Origin: Pseudomonadota bacterium
Lineage (GTDB): Archaea > Thermoplasmatota > SW-10-69-26 > JACQPN01 > JAJPHT01
DNA length: 64,000 nucleotides
Direction: 5' to 3'
Assembly (NCBI GenBank): GCA_021325135.1
Contig: JAJPHT010000019.1
Span: forward strand, 1-64,000
A model generated the notes under the pieces. It was not told the DNA's origin, made no database searches, and saw only the letters and a program-made list of their open reading frames with translations. The translations under genes were made by a program, and so were the position numbers. Below are positions 8,436-16,270 of this stretch, piece by piece; positions within the stretch are counted from its first letter, which is position 1, and the number at the start of each line of letters is the position of its first letter.

Positions 8436-8450
8436 TTCATATATATGATA
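8436..8450 (-). promoter_or_regulatory. TATA-box promoter of the GHKL/STAS pair
   Basis: On the minus strand this reads TATCATATATATGAA, the best TATA element of the window. Its centre lies about 26 nt before the ATG at 8417, so transcription would begin at or next to the start codon (leaderless message). Confidence 0.6.
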
Positions 8451-8636
8451 TTTTCTCAAATTTCCCTCGGAACGTCGCGAGGGGCATCCGCGCTACAGAT
8501 TCACCCACGGCCGAGCTAGGAATTCGCCTCCTAGAATTGGATCGGAGGTAGAAGAAGGATCCGGAGGATGCTGACTAATCTTTGGCCAAGCCTAAGTTTG
8601 GCGTCTCCAGTTCACGACCATCTATGGGAGACCAAG

Positions 8637-10187
8637 CTACCCCTGCTTCACGCCAGTCGGGATCCCCCGCTCCGCCACGAGCGCGTGCTCCACGTACACC
8701 CGGATCACGTCGGGCGGGTCGTTGAGGTACGTCTGCCGGAACGTGGCGACGAGGGTGTAGTTGGCGGTGGAGCCCGCGGGGCTGTTGATGCTCACGAGCC
8801 ACGTGGGCGTGTGGTTCGCCGGGACGGGAATGTGGTAGACCTGCACCGCGTCGGGCTGCGCGAGGTAGGGGTGGATGGCGTAGCGGGCGATGTTGCCCGT
8901 GACGGCGATCTCGTCCCCCGCGTGGACGTAGGGCGCCATCCACTGACCGGCGGCGTTCTCGGGGTACTTGTTGGGGTAGGCGAGGACGACGCCACAGACG
9001 AGGAGGAGGGCGACGAAGAGGGTGCCGTACTTCATCACGGTGGCGGAGCTGGGGCGCGCGTCGCGCAGGAGGAGCCATGCCAGCGGGATGATGCCGATGA
9101 GGACGTAGCGGTGGTTGTCCAGCCACCAGAGGGGCGTCTGCTCGTAGACCCAGAAGGTGGAGGCGATGAGCCACGCGAGGACCCACGCCAGGGCGACGGA
9201 GAGGAGAAGGGCGCTGGTCTCCTCCTCGCGCCAGCGGGCGAGGCCGGCCTTGGTCTCGGCGAAGAAGGGGACGACGTAGGGGACCAGGAAGAGGAGGAAG
9301 AGGGGGAGCTTGGCGGCGAGGGCCTTGGCCAGGGCTCCGGGGTTGGCGAGGGCCTTGTCGGTGAGGATGGAGACGTACTCGGAGGTCTCCCAGTGGGGCC
9401 AGCCGAAGAGGGTGACGTTGCGCAGGGCCCAGCCGCCGACGATGGAGCCGAAGATGGCGATGGCGCCCAGGTACCACGGGTCGGTGAAGAGGCGCCACCC
9501 CTTGAACCACAGGCGCCAGGCGAGGCCGCCGAAGCCCGCGACGAAGAAGAAGGAGCCCATGCTTGCGCGGGAGAGGTAGGCCAGGCCCGCGAAGAGGCCC
9601 GCGAGGAGGATGAAGCGCTCGTCCTTCAGCGAGCGCACGATGGCCCACATGGTGAGCACGAAGAGGAGGACGCTGAGGTTCTCCGAGAAGCCGGTCCCGG
9701 TGGCCCAGACGAGGTGCGGCTCCAGGGCGAGGAGGCCCGTGACGAGGAGCGCGGGAAGCTTGCCGTAGAGGTCGCGCGTGGTGAGGTAGATGGCCGCCAG
9801 CGCCGCGAGGGAGAGGGCGAGGTAGACGAGGCGCGCCTGGAGGAGGCCGTAGCCGAAGAGGGTGAAGGCGGCGCCCAGCACCACGGGGAACGCGGGCGGA
9901 AAGTGGTGGCTGAAGACGGGCGTCGGGTCCCGAGTGTAGACGTCGCCCGTGGGCATGAGGAGGGTGTGCGTCTCCATCCAGGCGCGCCCCATGGCGAGGT
10001 ACGCGGCGCCGTCCTGGTGGAGGTCCATGAGGAGGAGGCTGGCGATGCGGAAGAGGACGCCAAGCACGATGGCGGCGATGCCCAGCCGGACGAGCGTCTT
10101 CTCGTGGGCGGGCGAGGGGGCGTCGGATTCTGCCCGCTTGGCGGCGAGCTTGCGGCGCCGCGCCGCCTCCTGCCTGTCGCCCGCCAT
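8637..10187 (-). CDS. GT-C fold membrane glycosyltransferase (PMT/ArnT-like)
   Basis: 516 residues with about 10-12 hydrophobic segments after a basic cytoplasmic N-terminus. The first extracytoplasmic loop carries the acidic pair seen in lipid-linked-sugar transferases (LLLMDLHQDGAAYLAMGRAW, about residues 52-71) and the FSHHFPPAFPVVLGAAF segment. These are hallmarks of the PMT_2/ArnT group, which moves a sugar from a polyprenyl-phosphate carrier to protein or lipid. A soluble C-terminal domain of about 110 residues faces outside. The acceptor cannot be told; a role in surface glycosylation is inferred. Confidence 0.8.
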   Translation of the reverse strand: MAGDRQEAARRRKLAAKRAESDAPSPAHEKTLVRLGIAAIVLGVLFRIASLLLMDLHQDGAAYLAMGRAWMETHTLLMPTGDVYTRDPTPVFSHHFPPAFPVVLGAAFTLFGYGLLQARLVYLALSLAALAAIYLTTRDLYGKLPALLVTGLLALEPHLVWATGTGFSENLSVLLFVLTMWAIVRSLKDERFILLAGLFAGLAYLSRASMGSFFFVAGFGGLAWRLWFKGWRLFTDPWYLGAIAIFGSIVGGWALRNVTLFGWPHWETSEYVSILTDKALANPGALAKALAAKLPLFLLFLVPYVVPFFAETKAGLARWREEETSALLLSVALAWVLAWLIASTFWVYEQTPLWWLDNHRYVLIGIIPLAWLLLRDARPSSATVMKYGTLFVALLLVCGVVLAYPNKYPENAAGQWMAPYVHAGDEIAVTGNIARYAIHPYLAQPDAVQVYHIPVPANHTPTWLVSINSPAGSTANYTLVATFRQTYLNDPPDVIRVYVEHALVAERGIPTGVKQG

Positions 10188-10234
10188 CGGGGGCCGCAGG
10201 GCTGCGGCCGCTCATGATGGCTTCGGCGCGGAGG

Positions 10235-10333
10235 TCACGTCAGGTCGCGGTCGCGCGACTCCAGCTTGCGGCGCGCCCAGTATTCCAGCTGGTCGCGCGG
10301 CATGTCCAGTGCGAGGAGGTCCTTCATCGTCAT
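10235..10333 (-). CDS. Possible 32-residue small protein
   Basis: A short reading frame, MTMKDLLALDMPRDQLEYWA then RRKLESRDRDLT, lies between the membrane glycosyltransferase and the RHH-like gene. Composition is helical and charged, and codon usage looks coding-like. No family is recognised and no strong ribosome binding site is seen, so it may be chance. Confidence 0.3.
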   Translation of the reverse strand: MTMKDLLALDMPRDQLEYWARRKLESRDRDLT

Positions 10334-10390
10334 CCCTGTCCGCTGCGGCTCTGCGGAGAGGGGCGATAAGGGTGCCGGAACGCGCCGGCC

Positions 10391-10585
10391 TCAGGCTCCG
10401 CCCTGGTTGATCTCCTCGAAGTAGCTCTCCAGGGCCAGCTTCACGGTGTCCGAGATGGGGACGCCGCTCACGACCTTCACGGTGTGGAGCTTGATGTGGT
10501 AGTCCAGGGGGATCTTCACCTTGATCTCCTTGTCCTCGGTCATGACGACGGGCTTCCGCCGCTCCTGGTACTCGTCGATCATCAT
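10391..10585 (-). CDS. Small ribbon-helix-helix-like protein
   Basis: 64 residues from MMIDEYQERR. The segment EIKVKIPLDYHIKLHTVKVV followed by SGVPISDTVKLALESYFEEI has the strand-helix-helix pattern of ribbon-helix-helix (CopG/MetJ-type) DNA-binding proteins. The beta strand is KVKIPL and the turn is SGVPISD. A stand-alone RHH of this size could be a small repressor or an antitoxin, but no toxin gene is adjacent. The ATG at 10585 was preferred to upstream codons because the preceding residues look non-coding. Confidence 0.65.
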   Translation of the reverse strand: MMIDEYQERRKPVVMTEDKEIKVKIPLDYHIKLHTVKVVSGVPISDTVKLALESYFEEINQGGA

Positions 10586-10773
10586 GGTGTCTCGCCTTGC
10601 CTCGCCCCCTCCCAGGGGCATCGCCGGAGTCCGGCACCGTGACGAAGCGTCGCATGGATTCGGGCTTTGGGAAATGGTCCCGATTGACAAGGGTCAAGCC
10701 GCGGGGCCCGTCCTCGTGAGAACGAGGCCAGGGGCGTCGTTGCGTGGCGCCCATCTTCGGCGGGCCGGAAGGA

Positions 10774-11955
10774 TTATCTCCGGCGCGGGGGCCCGCGCAC
10801 CCCTTTGCCTGCAGGCCCGCGGCGCTCCGGCTCCGGGGGCTTGGGCTCGGGGATGTCCAACCGGTAGGGGGCGAAGGCGGCGCCCGCCACGTCCTCCAGC
10901 TCCACGCGGCGCTCCTTCTCGTCGGGGAGCACGAAGCTCACCACCTTGCCGGGGCGGCCCAGGCGCGCGGCGCGGCCCGCGCGGTGGAGGTACTGCTCGT
11001 CCTCGTCGGGCAGGTCCACGTTGACGACGAGCTGCATCTCGGGCACGTCGAGGCCGCGGCTCGCCAGGTCCGTGGCCACGAGGATGCGCGTCGTGCCTCG
11101 CTGAAACAGGTCGAACACGTGGCGGCGCTGCTCGTGGGACATCTCTCCCTGGAGCGGGTCCGCGGCGAACCCTTCGGCCTTGAGGAGCTTCGCGAACGCG
11201 GCGGCGCGGTCGCGCGTGCGCACGAACACGATGGAGCGCTCGGGGCTCTCCGCCCGCAGCAGCGCGACCAGGGCGCGCTCCTTCTGGTCGGGGAAGACGT
11301 TGAGGCGGAAGTGCGTGAGGCTCGTGGGGATGTGCGTCTCGCCGACGCGCACCTCCTTGGGCTCGCGCAGGTGCTTGCGCGCCAGCGCGCGCACCTCGGG
11401 CGGCAGCGTTGCGCTCACGAACGCCGTCTGCGCGCGGTGCGCCAGCGCCGCGAGCGCCTTCTCGACGTCGGGCGCGAAGCCCATGTCCAGCATGCGGTCC
11501 GCCTCGTCGAGGACGACGAAGGCGACGCGGTCCACGCGCAGCTTCGACTCCTCCAGGAGCGCGAGGAGACGCCCGGGCGTGGCGACGACGCAGCGCACGT
11601 CGCCGCCAAGGGTGCGCTCCTCCTGCTCGGCGTGCACGCCGCCCGTCACGGCCACGGCGCGGAAGGGCGAGCCGGCGCCCAAGGCGCGGATCTCCTCCGC
11701 CACCTGGCGCGCCAGCTCCCGCGTGGGCACGAGCACGACGACGCGCAGGCCGGGCCCTTCGCTCCCGGCCTTCACCGCGGCCACGCCGAACGCGGCGGTC
11801 TTGCCGCTGCCGGTCTGCGCCTCGACGAGCGCGTCGCGGCCCGCGAGGAGCACCGGGATCGCGGCGGCCTGGACGGGCGTCGGCTCCGCGTAGCCCATGG
11901 CGTCGAGGGCCTGGCGGATGGCGGGGGGCAGGCCAAGCGCGTCGAAGCCGGGCAT
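10774..11955 (-). CDS. DEAD-box ATP-dependent RNA helicase
   Basis: 393 residues with the full DEAD set: Q motif (FDALGLPPAIRQALDAMGYAEPTPVQ), motif I AQTGSGKTAA, Ia PTRELARQ, Ib TPGRLLAL, II VLDEADRMLDMGF, III SATLPPEV, IV IVFVRTRDRA, V ATDLASRGLDVPEMQ and VI HRAGRAARLGRPG. It remodels RNA or RNP in the cytoplasm using ATP. A short Pro/Arg-rich tail (PEPERRGPAGKGVRGPPRRR) follows. The start MPGFDALGL is just before the Q motif. It is divergent from the MFS gene. Confidence 0.95.
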   Translation of the reverse strand: MPGFDALGLPPAIRQALDAMGYAEPTPVQAAAIPVLLAGRDALVEAQTGSGKTAAFGVAAVKAGSEGPGLRVVVLVPTRELARQVAEEIRALGAGSPFRAVAVTGGVHAEQEERTLGGDVRCVVATPGRLLALLEESKLRVDRVAFVVLDEADRMLDMGFAPDVEKALAALAHRAQTAFVSATLPPEVRALARKHLREPKEVRVGETHIPTSLTHFRLNVFPDQKERALVALLRAESPERSIVFVRTRDRAAAFAKLLKAEGFAADPLQGEMSHEQRRHVFDLFQRGTTRILVATDLASRGLDVPEMQLVVNVDLPDEDEQYLHRAGRAARLGRPGKVVSFVLPDEKERRVELEDVAGAAFAPYRLDIPEPKPPEPERRGPAGKGVRGPPRRR

Positions 11956-12081
11956 CGGGCGCGCATGCGCGGGTCCCTGAAAAAGCCTGGGATGCCTCGG
12001 CTCGTCCCCCTCGTCTCGCTGCGGAGGCGCGCAACGACGCGAGCGCCCCCTTTCAAGGCTCCAGGCGCCCCGCCATGGCGC

Positions 12082-13479
12082 GTGGCCTCCTACGCCCCCG
12101 CGCAGTCGGACCTGGGCGAGCGGCGCATGATCCAGGAGGGCCTCTTCTCGCGCACCATGGACAGCCTCACGGGCGGCGTCATCCTCGCGGGGTTCGCCCT
12201 CGCCCTGGGCGCGACCGACGTGCAGATCGGCGTCCTGGGCGCCATCCCGCTCCTCGCGCAGCTGGCGCACCTGCCCGCGCTGGCTCTTCTGCGCCGCTTC
12301 CTGGACCGGCGGCCCCTGGTCGCGTGGGTCGCGGGCGCCGCGCGGCTGCTCCTCCTCGTGCTCGCGGCGCTGCCGTTCCTGGACACCAGGGTGTCGCGCG
12401 TCGACGCGCTGCTGGCCCTCATGGCCGCCTACGCGACGCTGGCGACGCTCTCGGGCGCGGGCTGGCAGGTGTGGATCCGCGAGATGGTGCCGCGCGATCG
12501 GCTGGGCGCGTGGTTCGGCCGCCGCATGGCCATCCTCGCCGCGGTCGGGCTCGTGACCGTGCTCGTCGCAGGAGAATTCGTCTCGCTCTGGCGCGGCGGG
12601 CCCCTCGTCGCCTACGCGCTCCTCTTCGCCCTGGGCGGCGCGTGCGGCCTGGCCAGCGCGCTCGTCCTCGCGCGCACGCCCAGCGTCGTCGTCGCCTCGC
12701 CCCACGCCGAGGGCGTCTCCCTCGCGCTGCGACGCACCTTCTGTGATAGCAATTATCGGCGCGTGCTCGCGTTCCTCGCCGCGTGGGGGTTCGCCGCGAA
12801 CCTCGCGCTGCCCTTCGTGAGCGTCGTGCTGCTGCGCACGCTCCAGTACCCCGTCGCGCTCGCGACGCTCCTCGCCGCGCTCAGCCAGGCGACCAACGTG
12901 CTGGGCCTCCGCCTGTGGGCGCCGCTCACAGACCGCTTCGGCAACAAGCCCGTGATCGCCCTCTGCGCGGGCCTCTTCGTCGCCACGATGCTCGCGTGGG
13001 CGCTGACGCCGAAGCTCCCGGTGGTGGCGACGCTCGTGGCGGCCGTCGCGGTGCACGCGCTCCTGGGCTTCGCCAACGCGGGGCTCGACGTCGCGTCCAC
13101 CGGGCTCGTGATGAAGATGGCGCCCCTGGACGAGGCGCCCGCGTACCTCAGCAGCGCGAGCCTCGTGAAGGCGCTCGCCGCGGGCGTCGCGCCGCTCCTG
13201 GGCGGGCTCCTCGTCGCCGCGCTGGCGGGGCGCCTCGTGCTCTGGTTCGCGCCCCACGACGCGCTCTTCCTGGCCTCCGCGCTCCTGGGCCTCGCGGCGG
13301 TGCACGGCCTGCTGCGCTTCCGCGAGGAGGGCGAGGCGCCGGCCGAGGCGGTGATGCGCGCGATGCGGCGCGACGTGGGCCAGCCCTCCAGCGTCGCGGG
13401 CATGCGCGCGTTCGCCCACGTCGCGAGCTACGTCGTCGAGGTGGGCTACCGCTTCGGCGCGCCCGCTCGGAAGGATTAG
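12082..13479 (+). CDS. MFS-type membrane transporter
   Basis: 465 residues with 12 hydrophobic segments. The opening EGLFSRTMDSLTGGVILAGF and ALGATDVQIGVLGAIPLLAQ, with the cytoplasmic loop PLTDRFGNKPV, match the MFS fold. WQVWIREMVPRDRLGAWFGR is typical of an uncharacterised MFS subgroup. The substrate is unknown. The GTG at 12082 precedes a conserved-looking N-terminus; the ATG at 12127 is the alternative. Confidence 0.8.
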   Translation: MASYAPAQSDLGERRMIQEGLFSRTMDSLTGGVILAGFALALGATDVQIGVLGAIPLLAQLAHLPALALLRRFLDRRPLVAWVAGAARLLLLVLAALPFLDTRVSRVDALLALMAAYATLATLSGAGWQVWIREMVPRDRLGAWFGRRMAILAAVGLVTVLVAGEFVSLWRGGPLVAYALLFALGGACGLASALVLARTPSVVVASPHAEGVSLALRRTFCDSNYRRVLAFLAAWGFAANLALPFVSVVLLRTLQYPVALATLLAALSQATNVLGLRLWAPLTDRFGNKPVIALCAGLFVATMLAWALTPKLPVVATLVAAVAVHALLGFANAGLDVASTGLVMKMAPLDEAPAYLSSASLVKALAAGVAPLLGGLLVAALAGRLVLWFAPHDALFLASALLGLAAVHGLLRFREEGEAPAEAVMRAMRRDVGQPSSVAGMRAFAHVASYVVEVGYRFGAPARKD

Positions 13480-13504
13480 GCGCCCCGCGCGCGCTGCGGC
13501 GCCC

Positions 13505-13867
13505 ATGACGCGCGTGCTCCTCGCGTGCATCGCCATGTCGGGCAACCAGTACGTGCTCTACGAGCGCGACGGCGCGTGGGCCTTCCCGCAGGGCGAGCTT
13601 CGCGCGGGCGAGGTCGTGCCGGACGCCATGCGCCGCGTCGTCGAGGAGTGGACCGGCACGCGCGCGCCCAAGCTGGAGCTGGTGGACCTCCTCAGCGCGC
13701 CCGACGCCCTGACGCTCGTCTACCGCGCGATGCTCACCGAGGAGCCCCAGGACTCGCCGCGGCGCGTCAACCGCATGGAGCTTCCCGAGAAGGTGGGCCT
13801 CCTGGCGGGGAAGCACGTGGAGGAGGCGCTGAAGACCTCCCTCGCGTACAAGCTCACGAGGGCGTGA
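13505..13867 (+). CDS. Nudix-like protein with a degenerate Nudix box
   Basis: 120 residues. The strand order and WAFPQGELRAGEVVPDAMRR (about residues 23-42) match the Nudix fold. In the box that follows (RVVEEWTGT), the family pattern REUXEEXGU is broken: the first catalytic Glu is Val and one of the EE pair is Trp. It is therefore either an inactive Nudix-fold binding protein or a very divergent hydrolase. It starts 25 nt after the MFS gene on the same strand. Confidence 0.6.
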   Translation: MTRVLLACIAMSGNQYVLYERDGAWAFPQGELRAGEVVPDAMRRVVEEWTGTRAPKLELVDLLSAPDALTLVYRAMLTEEPQDSPRRVNRMELPEKVGLLAGKHVEEALKTSLAYKLTRA

Positions 13868-13915
13868 GGAGCAGTTCGGCAGCCTCAAGTGGGGCCCCCG
13901 CCACCTCGGGCCCCC

Positions 13916-14323
13916 ATGGACGCGCGTTGCCCCTCGTGCCACGGGCCGCTCGCCGCGGGAGCGCACGGCGATTTGGCCTGCACGGCCCACGGCCACCTCC
14001 TGGGCAGCGCGATGCTGGACGCCACCTTCGGCCTGGGCAGCGCGGCCCACGCGCAGCACCTCGCCACCACCGGCCAGCCCGTCTCGCGCCGCTGCCCCCA
14101 GGACAACGCCGCCCTGGCGAGCGTCTCCAGCGCGGGCGGCGGCGCGCGCGGCGAGGCCTGCTCCCGCTGCGGCGCGCTGTGGATCCCCGCGGAGGTCGTG
14201 GAGCGCCTGATGCGCACGACACCCGTGGACGCCGCCACCCTGGAGGAGGCCCGCTCCGTGCTGGCCCTCGCGGCGGCCCGCGCGGTGCTGACCCCCGCGG
14301 GCAAGGCCCCGGCTCGCCGCTAA
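13916..14323 (+). CDS. Zinc-finger protein with zf-TFIIB-like C-terminus
   Basis: 135 residues. It has an N-terminal CPSCHGPL knuckle plus C-x-x-H (CTAHGH) and a middle CPQDNAAL. The CSRCGALWIPAEVVERL segment resembles the zf-TFIIB family (CxxCxxxWxxxxEL). Roles of such proteins are mostly unknown; a zinc-binding structural or nucleic-acid role is inferred. The stop faces that of the Thr/Pro-rich gene, with a 4-nt overlap. Confidence 0.65.
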   Translation: MDARCPSCHGPLAAGAHGDLACTAHGHLLGSAMLDATFGLGSAAHAQHLATTGQPVSRRCPQDNAALASVSSAGGGARGEACSRCGALWIPAEVVERLMRTTPVDAATLEEARSVLALAAARAVLTPAGKAPARR

Positions 14324-14880
14324 CGCTGCCTCAGCGCCACGAGCACCACGAGCGCGGCAGCGATGGCCAGGAGGATGGCCGCGTCGGGCCAGGGCGTCGG
14401 GCGCGACGGTGGCGGCGGCGACGGCGCAACAGAGGGAGCGGCCGACGTCGGCGAGGTGGGCGTGGGCGTCGCCGTGGGGAACGTGAGCGACGGGACCGAC
14501 GGGGTGGAGGGGAGCGCCACCGTGCTGCTGGCCTCGGGCGTGGAGGCCGTGTCCTCCGAGGGGGTCGAGGCCGTGGCGGTGCCGGGCGCGGTGGGCGGCT
14601 CAGGCGTGGACGCGGGCGTCGGCTCCTCGGTGGCGTTGGGCGTCGGGGACGGCGTCGTCGAGACCGGCGTGGTGGAGGTGGGCGTCGGGGTCGTGTCCGT
14701 CGTGGTGGTCGGGGGCGGGGACGTGTCCGCCGGAGGGGTCGAGGAGAGGAGGGGCGGCAGGACCGGCGAGGTCACCGTCGGGACCGTCGGCGAGACGGAG
14801 GGCGGGGCCACCTGGCCCCCGACAGAGGGCAGGGCCAGCACGACCAGGAACGCGACCCCGAGCATCCGTCTTCGGAACAA
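14320..14880 (-). CDS. Thr/Pro/Ser-rich secreted or cell-surface protein
   Basis: 186 residues. Signal peptide RRRMLGVAFLVVLALPSVGG at the N-terminus, then about 135 residues of Pro/Thr/Ser low-complexity sequence (for example DTTPTPTSTTPVSTTPSPTP). A C-terminal membrane helix, DAAILLAIAAALVVLVALRQ, ends in a basic anchor. This is the design of a heavily O-glycosylated stalk or spacer anchored in the membrane. No enzymatic domain. The composition bias means the frame could be an artefact, but the signal and anchor argue for a real gene. Confidence 0.6.
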   Translation of the reverse strand: MFRRRMLGVAFLVVLALPSVGGQVAPPSVSPTVPTVTSPVLPPLLSSTPPADTSPPPTTTTDTTPTPTSTTPVSTTPSPTPNATEEPTPASTPEPPTAPGTATASTPSEDTASTPEASSTVALPSTPSVPSLTFPTATPTPTSPTSAAPSVAPSPPPPSRPTPWPDAAILLAIAAALVVLVALRQR

Positions 14881-14999
14881 ACGGACAAGCCCCGGCCCTT
14901 GCTCTCGCTCCTCGGCTATTTGAGCCAGCGGGAGCCCGCTGATTCAGGCGCTTGAACCTGACTCGAACGAACGGTGAAACGGCGGCTGCGCTGCGAAAG

Positions 15000-15047
15000 A
15001 AGCGTGGGAGGGGGGATTTGAACCCCCGAGCTGAAACAGCACAGGAT
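15000..15047. repeat. Copy of the 3' half of tRNA-Ser (48-bp direct repeat, copy 1)
   Basis: 48 bp identical to 15153-15200, 153 bp away in the same orientation. It covers the T arm, variable arm and acceptor 3' strand of the tRNA-Ser gene. The other half of a tRNA cannot be built next to it. It looks like an attachment-site or duplication remnant. Confidence 0.75.
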
Positions 15048-15152
15048 CAGGCCACGGCTGGCGCACCAGCCGGCAATGCGCCCTACGCGCCCCGCTCCGC
15101 GCCGCAGGCGGCGCTCCGGGGGCGATAAGCCACCGAGGCAAGGCTAAGAGGG

Positions 15153-15200
15153 AAGCGTGGGAGGGGGGATTTGAACCCCCGAGCTGAAACAGCACAGGAT
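15153..15200. repeat. 48-bp direct repeat, copy 2 (inside tRNA-Ser)
   Basis: Identical to 15000-15047. This copy is the 3' half of the functional tRNA-Ser plus 4 nt beyond its 3' end. Confidence 0.75.
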
Positions 15201-15238
15201 TAGCAATCCTGCGCCTTACCAGGCTAGGCTACCCCCAC
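15157..15238 (-). tRNA. tRNA-Ser (GCU anticodon)
   Basis: 82 nt on the minus strand. Acceptor GTGGGGG pairs with CTCCCAC. The anticodon arm is CAGGA-TTGCTAA-TCCTG with anticodon GCT. A long class II variable arm (TGCTGTTTCAGC) identifies serine. The T arm is CGGGGGTTCAAATCCCCC. No CCA is encoded and no intron is seen. Confidence 0.93.
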
Positions 15239-15870
15239 AGAGAAGGAAGCACGCCGCGGAAGCCGCTGGCCCTACTTATGCATTTACCCCCCACGGCCCA
15301 CGCCGAGGAAAGGCCCTTTCTCGTGGTGGACGCCCCCCGCGCCCCCCGCGCTCCCCCATCGCGACCCACCAGAAAGGCCCTCTCCCTCTCGTCAGCGAAC
15401 CCCCAGCAAAGATAGCCCCCTGCCCACGAGCGCCAGCAAGTGCCCCCGTGTCGTGGTGGAGGTTCCAAGGGGGCGCAAGCCCCCTGGCGGGGGGTCCGTG
15501 GGGGCGGAGCCCCCCGGCGGGGGGAGTGCAGAGGGGGAGGCCACCCCCTCTGCCACGAAGTCGGCACGCGCGAAAGCGCGTGCGACGGAGTGTTAGTAAA
15601 AAGTTCTCCCCCGCCCCTCCGCGCGGGCATGACCCTGGCGCGGAGGGAACGGGCGAACGCCGCAGGGTCACCGCAGCGCGAGCAGGTGGGAGAAAAAGGG
15701 GAGGGGGGAGGCTTGAGTCATGAAAACTTTTCTCTTCCCTGCTCGGCCCGCCCCTCTGCCGCGTTCCTATTTCAACGTGTCGCGGATTCCGAGGCGGGCG
15801 AGGGGCGTCTGGGGCGTGGGGCCCCAGGGGCGGCCGCAAACGTCATGGGGGCCCCTTCCGGTGGGCGGGC
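15239..15870. repeat. GC-rich non-coding stretch with a cluster of hairpins
   Basis: No convincing gene. Between about 15466 and 15585 four stem-loops follow each other: GGGGGCGCAAGCCCCC (15469-15484), GGGGGCGGAGCCCCC (about 15500-15514), GAGGGGGAGGCCACCCCCTC (15531-15550) and GCACGCGCGAAAGCGCGTGC (15563-15582, GAAA loop). The first two resemble palindromic units seen at 25617-25702, 44267-44281 and 50263-50411. The rest is low-complexity C/G-rich sequence. Confidence 0.55.
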
Positions 15871-16038
15871 GTGCTTCCCGTGGTCTTGGGCGACCTGCTG
15901 GGCTCGCTCGACATCGACAACATGGACGACACGGGGATGTACGTCTGGGCCGCCGTCCTGACGATCGCGGGCCTGGCCGCGTCGTGGGGCATCGCGATCG
16001 CGTGGCAGCGCTGGCGCGCCGCGCGGAAAGAGGAGTGA
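15871..16038 (+). CDS. Small single-pass membrane protein
   Basis: 55 residues from a GTG: LPVVLGDLLGSLDIDNMDDT, then a membrane helix (VWAAVLTIAGLAASWGIAIA), then a basic end (WQRWRAARKEE). The charge pattern places the C-terminus in the cytoplasm. An internal ATG at 15922 is an alternative start. No family recognised. Its stop overlaps the neighbourhood of the convergent zinc-ribbon gene by a 1-nt gap. Confidence 0.5.
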   Translation: MLPVVLGDLLGSLDIDNMDDTGMYVWAAVLTIAGLAASWGIAIAWQRWRAARKEE

Positions 16039-16039
16039 G

Positions 16040-16213
16040 TCAGCGCAGGTCGCGCACGTCCAGCAGGCCGCGCGTGCGGAGGCGCTGCACGGCCCTCAGG
16101 GGGCGGCCGCAGCCGAGGCAGCGGGGCAGGTCGGCGACGACGCTGCGCGGGACGCGCTCCAGGCGGAAGCCGCACGAGCACTGGAACGACACCCAGTCCT
16201 GGCGCGCGTCCAT
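16040..16213 (-). CDS. Small zinc-ribbon protein
   Basis: 57 residues: MDARQDWVSFQCSCGFRLER ... VVADLPRCLGCGRPLR. The two CxC/CxxC knuckles (CSC and CLGC) form a zinc ribbon of the kind found in many archaeal small proteins of unknown role. A basic C-terminal helix follows. Convergent with the small membrane protein gene. Confidence 0.6.
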   Translation of the reverse strand: MDARQDWVSFQCSCGFRLERVPRSVVADLPRCLGCGRPLRAVQRLRTRGLLDVRDLR

Positions 16214-16270
16214 AGTGGTTCCCCGTCTCGCAAGGCCCTATGCGGGTTTGTCGTTTGCCGTTGGACCATG

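Noticed and set aside
8568..10217. Frames on the plus strand (8568-10217) and in another minus frame across the membrane glycosyltransferase
   Set aside because: The minus-strand frame 8637-10187 gives a coherent membrane protein; the others translate to repetitive Glu/Gly/Val-rich or Arg/Pro-rich sequence.
15004..15110. A second complete tRNA next to tRNA-Ser
   Set aside because: The acceptor 5' strand and D arm needed to pair with the duplicated 3' half are not present upstream of it; it is a 3' fragment only.
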